DNA of 64,000 nt. It comes from VFJZ01 sp038321545. GTDB lineage: Bacteria; Actinomycetota; Thermoleophilia; Gaiellales; F1-60-MAGs149. Below, in pieces: positions 58,491 to 64,000 of this stretch. A model generated the notes under the pieces. It did no database searches. It saw nothing but the letters and a program-made list of their open reading frames with translations, and was not told the origin of the DNA. The stretch is taken from the NCBI GenBank assembly GCA_038321545.1, contig JBBQFB010000001.1, forward strand, positions 6,599-70,598, read 5' to 3'. How positions within the stretch are numbered: the first letter of the stretch is position 1; each line of letters opens with the position of its first letter. A program made the position numbers and the translations under genes.

Positions 58491-59666
58491 GTGGAAGATC
58501 GACTGGTGACGGACGCCGCGGGCGTCGATGAGGTCGTCGCGCTGGCGCGCGCGGCCGGGCGCTGCGCGATCGACACGGAGTTCTTCTGGGAGCGCACCTA
58601 CGCCCCCGTGCTGTGCTTCGTGCAGATCGCCGTCAACGGCGAGGTCGTGTTGATCGACCCGCTGGCGGGAGCGCCGCTGGATGCGATCGCCGACCTGATC
58701 GCCGACCCCGAGGTCGAGATCCTGATGCACGCGCCGGCCGCCGACGTGCTGGCGTTCGGGCTGCACTTCGGCATCCGCCCCACCCGCATCCGCGACACGC
58801 AGGTGGTCGCCGGGTTCGTCGGGCTGACGGCGTCGGCCAGCCTGGAGCGGCTGCTCGGCGACGCGCTGAAGGTGTCGCCCGACCACCACGAGTCGTTCTC
58901 CGACTGGAAGCGCCGCCCGCTGTCGGCCTCGCAGCTGGTGTACGCCGGCGACGACGTGCGCTGGCTGGAGGCCCTCTGGGACGAGCTGAAGCACCGGCTC
59001 GAGAAGGTCGGTCGGCTCGACTGGGCGCTGGCGGAGGTGGCACGGCGCTCGCCCGACGGCGGCGATCCGACGCCCGACCCGCGTGAGGCGTGGCGCAAGG
59101 TGCAGCGCCGGGGACGGCTCTCGCCGCGCCAGCTGGCCGTGCTGCGCGAGCTGGCGGCATGGCGCGAGGTCGAGGCACGCCGCCGTGACCTGCCGTCCTC
59201 GTGGGTCGTCAAGGATCCGACGCTGGTCGAGGTGGCCCGGGTCGCGCCGACCACGGCCGATGCGCTGGCCCGCATCCGCGGCGCCGCCACCGGCCTCAAG
59301 CCGCGCGACATCGAGGCGATCCTGGCCGCGGTCGCGGCTGCCGCAGACGCCGACCCGATCCGCGTCGAGTCGCCGGCGCCGCCGGCCGTGCAGCGCCGCG
59401 CCGACGCAGCTGCCGGGCTGGCCGGCACGTTGCTGAAGGTGCGCTGCACCGACGCCGGGATCGCTCCCGAGCTGGTCGCGACGCGCAGCGAGCTCGAGCG
59501 GTTCATGGAGGCCGTCGTGCTCGGCGACCTCGACGGGCTGCCACTCGGCCTGGACTGGCGCCGCGCGCTGGTGGGCGACGAGCTGATCGCGCTCGTCGAG
59601 GGCCGCGTCTCGCTCGCCCTGCGCGACAAGCCGCCCTACATCGCGATCGAGGCCGTCGACCGCTGA
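58491..59666 (+). CDS. rnd: ribonuclease D
   Basis: 391-residue 3'-5' exoribonuclease that trims tRNA and other RNA ends. The DEDD acidic motifs are visible: Exo I IDTEFFWERTYAP (Asp/Glu), Exo II around LMHAPAADVLAF, and Exo III with YAGDDVRWL. An HRDC domain follows (LAVLRELAAWREVEARRRDLP, about residues 215-235) and a second helical domain to the end. GTG 58491 follows TACGCT by 6 nt. Length is normal. Confidence 0.92.
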   Translation: MEDRLVTDAAGVDEVVALARAAGRCAIDTEFFWERTYAPVLCFVQIAVNGEVVLIDPLAGAPLDAIADLIADPEVEILMHAPAADVLAFGLHFGIRPTRIRDTQVVAGFVGLTASASLERLLGDALKVSPDHHESFSDWKRRPLSASQLVYAGDDVRWLEALWDELKHRLEKVGRLDWALAEVARRSPDGGDPTPDPREAWRKVQRRGRLSPRQLAVLRELAAWREVEARRRDLPSSWVVKDPTLVEVARVAPTTADALARIRGAATGLKPRDIEAILAAVAAAADADPIRVESPAPPAVQRRADAAAGLAGTLLKVRCTDAGIAPELVATRSELERFMEAVVLGDLDGLPLGLDWRRALVGDELIALVEGRVSLALRDKPPYIAIEAVDR

Positions 59667-59670
59667 CCGG

Positions 59671-60738
59671 TCAGGGCGTGTGGCCGGGCAGCCACCACAC
59701 GACCTGCAGCACGCCGATCGCCGGCCCCACGACCAGGTAGACGCGCCACAGCCGGCGGTAGCGGCCGCCCAGCCATGCCAGCGCCCAGAACACCGGCAGC
59801 GCCAGCAGGCCGTACCGCGCGATGCCCGCGTAGCGCCCGGTCGACAGCGGCAGCACGATGGTCAGCAGAGCGAACACGGTCCACTCCACCGGCACGCGCC
59901 GGACGACCCCGATGATCGCCGCCAGGTAGCCGACCGTGAAGTACGGCGACAGCGAGGCCACGAAGTCCTTGTCGAGCGAGATCCGGTTGACCAGGGCCTT
60001 TGCGGCCGCGAGGCCGGGAGAGCGCCGGAACCAGAACTTGCGCTGCGCCTCCTGGAACGCCAGCGGGCTGCCGGTGCGCGCCTGCAGGTAGGCGGCGAAC
60101 GCGCCCAGGCCGATCGCCGGCGCCGCGACGGCGAACAGCCGCGCGACGATCGGCCCGCCCGCCCGCAGCGCCGCACCGGCCAGCGGCAGTGCGAACAGCA
60201 CGCCGTTCGACCGCGACAGGCCGACGGCGATGCCGAGCGGCACGGCAGCCCAGAAGCGGCCGCGCTGCGCGAGCGCCACGGCACCGAACCCGGCGGCCAG
60301 CGCGAACGGCTCCGAGTACAGCATCGAGAGCACATAGGAGAGCGGGAAACACGCCAGCGCGACGCCCGTCCGGGTCGCCACGGCGGCGTCGAACAGGTAC
60401 CGCGTGACGTACACCACCGCGACCAGCCCGGCCAGCCCGGCTGCGTTGGCCAGCACCAGGCCGCCGGCCAGTGGCGGGATGCCGATCTCGTCCAGTCCGC
60501 GCAGGAGCAGCGGCAGCAGCGGGAAGAAGCCGTGCTGCTCGGCCAGCGTCGCGGGGTACAGCACCCGCGCGACGTCGAGGTAGCGCAGGCCGTCCCAGGC
60601 CACCAGCGTGTCCCAGAAGTGCTCCGCCGGGTACCGCACCGGCGCGTCGCCCGCCGCGACCCTGCGAGCCGACCACTCGGCGGCTGCGAGGTAGAGGACC
60701 CGCGTGAGGGCCCAGGCGACGACGACCGGCCGGATCAC
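59671..60738 (-). CDS. PIG-V-like membrane mannosyltransferase
   Basis: 355-residue polytopic membrane protein with about nine helices. The first extracytoplasmic loop WDGLRYLDVARVLYP carries the aspartate typical of GT-C glycosyltransferases, and HGFFPLLPLLLR and the SRSNGVLFALPL segment match PIG-V-like mannosyltransferases. It would use a polyprenyl-phosphate sugar to modify a surface glycan or protein. GTG 60738 starts one base after the DedA stop, so the two form one unit. Confidence 0.75.
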   Translation of the reverse strand: MIRPVVVAWALTRVLYLAAAEWSARRVAAGDAPVRYPAEHFWDTLVAWDGLRYLDVARVLYPATLAEQHGFFPLLPLLLRGLDEIGIPPLAGGLVLANAAGLAGLVAVVYVTRYLFDAAVATRTGVALACFPLSYVLSMLYSEPFALAAGFGAVALAQRGRFWAAVPLGIAVGLSRSNGVLFALPLAGAALRAGGPIVARLFAVAAPAIGLGAFAAYLQARTGSPLAFQEAQRKFWFRRSPGLAAAKALVNRISLDKDFVASLSPYFTVGYLAAIIGVVRRVPVEWTVFALLTIVLPLSTGRYAGIARYGLLALPVFWALAWLGGRYRRLWRVYLVVGPAIGVLQVVWWLPGHTP

Positions 60739-60739
60739 C

Positions 60740-61363
60740 TCACGCCGGAGCCGCGCGTCGCCACTTCCGGACCAGCCACACGATGCCGACGACGAGGGCG
60801 ACGCCGACGAGGTAGTCGAAGTACTTCAGGCGGCCCTCCCACGTCTCCCAGTCCTGGCCGACCCAGACGCCGAGCAACGTCAGGCCCGTGACCCACGGCA
60901 GCGCGCCGAGGAACGTGTAGAGCGTGAACTTGGCGAACGGCATCCGGGCCACCCCGGCGGGCAGCGAGATGAACGTGCGGACGATCGGCAGCATCCGCGA
61001 CCAGAACACGACCTTGTTCCCGTACCGCTCGAACCAGCGGTCGGCGAGCTCCATCCGCTTGGGCGTGACGTGCACGTACTTGCCGTACCGCTCGATGAAC
61101 TCGCGGCCGCCGGTGGCGCCGATGCCCCACGCGATCCACGAGCCGACGACGTTGCCGAGCGTGCCCGCCAGGATCGCCGTGACGAGGCCCATCTTGTCCT
61201 GCGACACGAGGTAGCCCGCGAACAGCTGGATCACCTCGCTCGGCACCGGGATGCACGCCGACTCGAGGGTCATCAGCAGGAACACCGCCGGCCCGCCGTG
61301 GTCGCCGATCGTCCTGGTCACGAAGTCGACGAGCGACTGGAGGATCGAGAGGGTCGGGATCAC
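60740..61363 (-). CDS. DedA family membrane protein
   Basis: 207-residue DedA/VTT-domain protein. Conserved blocks: LESACIPVPSEVIQLFAGYL, GTLGNVVGSWIAWGIG, FWSRMLPIVRTFISLPAGVARM (residues about 115-140, the re-entrant Arg motif) and FLGALPWVTGLTLLGVWVG. DedA proteins help flip or recycle polyprenyl-phosphate lipid carriers and some phospholipids, and depend on the proton-motive force. Location beside a probable polyprenyl-sugar-using transferase fits this. GTG 61363 lies 25 bp after a small upstream gene. Confidence 0.9.
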   Translation of the reverse strand: MIPTLSILQSLVDFVTRTIGDHGGPAVFLLMTLESACIPVPSEVIQLFAGYLVSQDKMGLVTAILAGTLGNVVGSWIAWGIGATGGREFIERYGKYVHVTPKRMELADRWFERYGNKVVFWSRMLPIVRTFISLPAGVARMPFAKFTLYTFLGALPWVTGLTLLGVWVGQDWETWEGRLKYFDYLVGVALVVGIVWLVRKWRRAAPA

Positions 61364-61388
61364 GTCCCGGATCCCGAGGCTCGGGGCA

Positions 61389-61616
61389 CTAGGGCACCGC
61401 CGTCAGGAACGCGCACGGCCGGGCATCACCGGGAAGCGGCGACGAGCCGACCTTCTGCACCTCCTGGCGACCGAGCTCACCGAGCTCGACCACGTCTCCG
61501 ACTGCCGGCGGCTGTCCCTCGCGCTCCTGTAGCCGGTAGCCCGTGGGCGTCCAGATGTACAGCAGGTAGCCGGGGGCGGCCGCGCCGCCTTCGGAATCAG
61601 AAGTCGTCACGGACAC
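61389..61616 (-). CDS. small conserved-looking hypothetical protein
   Basis: 75-residue protein with a short beta-rich core (YLLYIWTPTGYRLQEREGQP, residues about 17-36, then VELGELGRQEVQKVGSSPLP). It begins inside the last codons of mqnC (GTG 61616, alternatively GTG 61610) and lies between the menaquinone genes and dedA. No signal peptide. Function unknown; compositional bias matches coding DNA. Confidence 0.55.
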   Translation of the reverse strand: MSVTTSDSEGGAAAPGYLLYIWTPTGYRLQEREGQPPAVGDVVELGELGRQEVQKVGSSPLPGDARPCAFLTAVP

Positions 61617-62697
61617 GGCGGTAGAGGGTGTCGCGCTGCACCGGCTTGTAGCCGGCGGCGCGGATGACGCGGCAGAAGTCCTCGACGGTGGCGCGGTACG
61701 TGGTGCCGGCCGCCGACACGACGTTCTCCTCGAGCATCACGGAGCCCAGGTCGTCGGCCCCGAAGTGCAGCGCGACCTGCCCGATCTTCATGCCCTGCGT
61801 GACCCACGACGACTGGATGTGGTCGACGTTGTCGAGGTAGATCCGGGACACGGCCTGCGTCAGCAGGTAGTCGAACGACGTCGGTGTCTCGGTGATCTGC
61901 TCGCCGAGCCGCGTGTTGTCGGGCTGGAACGTCCACGAGATGAACGCGCGGAACCCGGGTGCCTCGTCCTGCAGGTCGCGGATGCGGCGGAAGTGCTCGA
62001 CGCGCTCGGCGACCGTCTCGACGTGGCCGTACATCATCGTGGCCGACGTGGAGATGCCGAGGCGATGCGCGTGGCGCATGACGCCCAGCCAGTCGTCGGA
62101 CTTCGTCTTCTTCGGCGCGATGATGGTGCGCACGCGATCCACCAGGATCTCGCCACCGCCGCCCGGCAGCGAGTCGAGCCCGGCGTCGCGCAGCCGCGAC
62201 AGCACGGTCGGCACCGGCAGCTTCGAGCGCCGCGAGATGAACTGGATCTCAGGCGGCGACAGCGCGTGCAGGTGAACCTTGTAGCGCTCCTTGATCGACC
62301 GGAACAGGTCCTCGTACCACTCGATGCCGAGGTCGGGGTTGTGACCGCCCTGCATCAGCACTCCGGTACCGCCGATCGCGAGCGTCTCGGCGATCTTCTT
62401 GAAGATCACGCCCTTCGGGAGGGTGTAGCCCTCCTTCAGATCGCCCGGCCGCCGGTAGAAGGCGCAGAAGTCGCAGTCGGTGACGCAGACGTTGGAGTAG
62501 TTGATGTTGCGGTCGACGATGAACGTGACCTCGGCCGGATCGACCTTGCGGTTGCGCAGCTCGTCGGCGGCCTGCCCGATCGCGACCAGGTCGCGGCTCC
62601 CCAGCAGCACGAGCGCGTCCTCGTCGGTGATCCGCTGGCCCTGGAGCGCGCGGTCGAGAATCTCGGAGACCGTGCGGGTGGAGGTGGCGACCGCCAT
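61597..62697 (-). CDS. mqnC: cyclic dehypoxanthinyl futalosine synthase
   Basis: 366-residue radical-SAM enzyme of the futalosine route to menaquinone; it cyclises dehypoxanthinyl futalosine. The 4Fe-4S ligands are Cys71, Cys75 and Cys78 (CVTDCDFCAF). QGGHNPDLGIEWYED, HALSPPEI, GGGGEILVDRVR and MMYGHVETVAERVEH follow in family order. ATG 62697 overlaps the mqnA stop (TGATG). mqnB and mqnD are not in view. Confidence 0.95.
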   Translation of the reverse strand: MAVATSTRTVSEILDRALQGQRITDEDALVLLGSRDLVAIGQAADELRNRKVDPAEVTFIVDRNINYSNVCVTDCDFCAFYRRPGDLKEGYTLPKGVIFKKIAETLAIGGTGVLMQGGHNPDLGIEWYEDLFRSIKERYKVHLHALSPPEIQFISRRSKLPVPTVLSRLRDAGLDSLPGGGGEILVDRVRTIIAPKKTKSDDWLGVMRHAHRLGISTSATMMYGHVETVAERVEHFRRIRDLQDEAPGFRAFISWTFQPDNTRLGEQITETPTSFDYLLTQAVSRIYLDNVDHIQSSWVTQGMKIGQVALHFGADDLGSVMLEENVVSAAGTTYRATVEDFCRVIRAAGYKPVQRDTLYRRVRDDF

Positions 62698-63473
62698 CAG
62701 GAGACGCTTTCGAGGTCGGAGACGAAGCGGAGCGACGGCACCTCGTCGAGGGCCCCCGCGCCGTGGGCGAGCTCGAAGAACCGCGCGAGCCCCGCGCGCT
62801 CCCTCTCGCCGAAACGGTACCGGAGCTTCTCGAAGTAGCGGGCCAGATACCCGGCCGGGTAGCCGTACCGGGTGGCAGCCGCACGGGCCACGTCGGCCGA
62901 GTGCTCGTGGGCATCGGCGACGGCGCCCGCGAGCGCCCGGTCGAGCTCGTCGAGGCCCGTCGTGCCGACCCGCGCCGCCCAGACGGCGAACACCATCGGC
63001 AGCCCGGTCCGCTCACGCCACAGCGCACCGAGGTCGTGGTGCGGGATCGGGTCGTCGAACGCCGACCGCAGCGCCTCGTCACCGATCATCAGCCGCGCGT
63101 CGGCCGGCTCGCCCTCGGCGCGGATCTCGGCCGACGGGAACAGCGTCCGCACGAGCACGACCGACGACGCCGACTGCGCCGTCACCGCAATCGACTGCAC
63201 GGCCGGCAGCGGCACCTCGGTCACGAGCTGAACCGACTCGACCGCGCCGTCGGATCCGACGCACAGTGACGGCAGCAGCACGTACTCCGTGTGGTTGCGG
63301 GCGTACTCGACGCTCGACACGTTCGCGACGTCCACGTCGCCCGACCGCAGCAGCGCGTTCAGCGTCGTGGGGACGCCGACCACCTCTTCCGCGAGGCCGT
63401 CGCCGAGGTGCCGCGCGAGGCTCCACGCGAGCGGGAACGTGTTGATGTAGTCGACGCGTCCGAGCCGGATCAT
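62697..63473 (-). CDS. mqnA: chorismate dehydratase
   Basis: 258-residue MqnA, the first enzyme of the futalosine menaquinone pathway, which removes water from chorismate to give 3-[(1-carboxyvinyl)oxy]benzoate. SBP-like fold; signatures RLGRVDYINTFPLAWSL, LNALLRSGDVDVANVSSVEYA, IGDEALRSAF and LGALWRERTGLPMVFAVWA. ATG 63473 overlaps the mqnE stop by ATGA, and its stop overlaps the mqnC ATG. Confidence 0.94.
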   Translation of the reverse strand: MIRLGRVDYINTFPLAWSLARHLGDGLAEEVVGVPTTLNALLRSGDVDVANVSSVEYARNHTEYVLLPSLCVGSDGAVESVQLVTEVPLPAVQSIAVTAQSASSVVLVRTLFPSAEIRAEGEPADARLMIGDEALRSAFDDPIPHHDLGALWRERTGLPMVFAVWAARVGTTGLDELDRALAGAVADAHEHSADVARAAATRYGYPAGYLARYFEKLRYRFGERERAGLARFFELAHGAGALDEVPSLRFVSDLESVS

Positions 63474-64000
63474 GGGCCGTCGAACGTCCGCAGCTTGTTG
63501 TAGAAGGTGTCGCGCTGCACGGGGATGCGGCCCGCCTCGCGGATCACGTGCACCAGCGAGGCGACCTTCTCCTCGGTCGGCGTCACGGCGCCGGCGGCGT
63601 GCGCGATCTTCTCCTCGACGACCGTGCCCTGGATGTCGTTCGCGCCGAAGTGCAGCGCGACCTGGGCGAGCGGCGTCGAGATCATGATCCAGTACGCCTT
63701 CACGTGCTCGATGTTGTCGAGCATGAGGCGTGACACGGCGATCATCTTGAGGTCGTCCATGCCGGTCGTGTGCTTCCAGCCGCGACGCTCGAAGACCGTG
63801 TTCTCGGGGTGGAACGGCAGCGGGATGAACGCCATGAAGCCGCCGGTCTCGTCCTGCAGGTCGCGCAGCGTGAGCAGGTGCTCGATGCGCTCCTCGTGCG
63901 TCTCGACGTGGGCGTAGAGCATCGTGCAGTGCGTCTTCAGCCCGAGCGCGTGCGCGGTGCGGTGCGTCTCGATCCAGGTCGAGCCGGGCTCCTTGCCGGG
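63470..64000 (-). CDS. mqnE: aminodeoxyfutalosine synthase, C-terminal part
   Basis: 176 C-terminal residues of the radical-SAM enzyme MqnE; the frame is open to base 64000, so the gene begins beyond the window and the cluster-binding N terminus is not seen. Visible blocks: MLYAHVETHEERIEHLLTLR, FIPLPFHPENT, DDLKMIAVSRLMLDNIEHVK, FGANDIQGTVVEEKI and the end IPVQRDTFYNKL. The paralogous MqnC encoded downstream shares this architecture; GWKHTTGMDDLK and the FHPENT motif favour MqnE. Confidence 0.92.
   Translation of the reverse strand, partial: PGKEPGSTWIETHRTAHALGLKTHCTMLYAHVETHEERIEHLLTLRDLQDETGGFMAFIPLPFHPENTVFERRGWKHTTGMDDLKMIAVSRLMLDNIEHVKAYWIMISTPLAQVALHFGANDIQGTVVEEKIAHAAGAVTPTEEKVASLVHVIREAGRIPVQRDTFYNKLRTFDGP

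Noticed and set aside
1..64000. tRNA, rRNA, CRISPR array, integrase or prophage genes
   Set aside because: Intergenic gaps were read for cloverleaf ends, regularly spaced short repeats and recombinase motifs; none was found. The only repeats are the REP-like palindrome and the 47-kb block.

Overview
This is a high-GC chromosomal window (very GC-rich third codon positions, GTG and TTG starts, dense same-strand overlaps) from an aerobic actinobacterium. A complete 14-gene NADH dehydrogenase operon with separate nuoC and nuoD, and a futalosine-type menaquinone cluster (mqnE, mqnA, mqnC), suggest a deep-branching Actinomycetota such as class Thermoleophilia (Gaiellales or Solirubrobacterales). 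That placement is an inference from gene content, not a measured phylogeny. No rRNA, tRNA, CRISPR array, transposase or prophage gene was seen.

Layout. 1-2.6 kb: 3' end of proA, two PilZ/YcgR-like genes and a lone fabF. 2.6-9.5 kb: M42 peptidase, a cyclophilin lipoprotein, an ABC exporter operon with a LolA-like protein, and the two-component system that probably controls it. 9.5-15.8 kb: 1-pyrroline-5-carboxylate dehydrogenase, small enzymes, a class III alcohol dehydrogenase/metallo-hydrolase pair and an Nramp metal transporter with a DtxR-like operator. 15.8-24 kb: NAD+ synthase, a YhaM-like protein with a ruined HD site, DUF1015, Mrp, MoxR, a UPF0173-like hydrolase and a YbjN-like protein. 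24-38.2 kb: nuoA-nuoN on the minus strand. 38.3-47 kb: GrpB, 5-formyl-THF cyclo-ligase, HesB/IscA, a large secreted protein of unknown function, a ureohydrolase, an SDR-SDR-FMO-HTH operon and an M20 peptidase. 47.0-47.9 kb: a non-coding tandem degenerate repeat. 47.9-51.6 kb: a tightly coupled operon of a PhyH-type dioxygenase, a glutamine-synthetase-like ligase and a signal-less solute-binding-fold protein, facing a GntR regulator. 51.9-56.8 kb: LysR regulator, CapD-like nucleotide-sugar enzyme, DUF354 and DegT aminotransferase. 56.9-61.4 kb: HD-GYP, RNase D, PIG-V-like membrane enzyme and DedA. 61.4-64 kb: menaquinone genes.

General theme. At least 16 genes that begin transcription units have a TANNNT hexamer ending only 6-9 nt before the start codon, with no Shine-Dalgarno sequence. 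This is the signature of leaderless transcripts. A few transcription units (nuo, the ABC operon, the PhyH operon) instead have distinct upstream promoters and clear Shine-Dalgarno sequences. The best candidates for undescribed biology are the PhyH/GS-like/SBP-fold operon, the HTH protein with a J-domain-like HPD tail, the degenerate YhaM homologue and the 47-kb repeat element.
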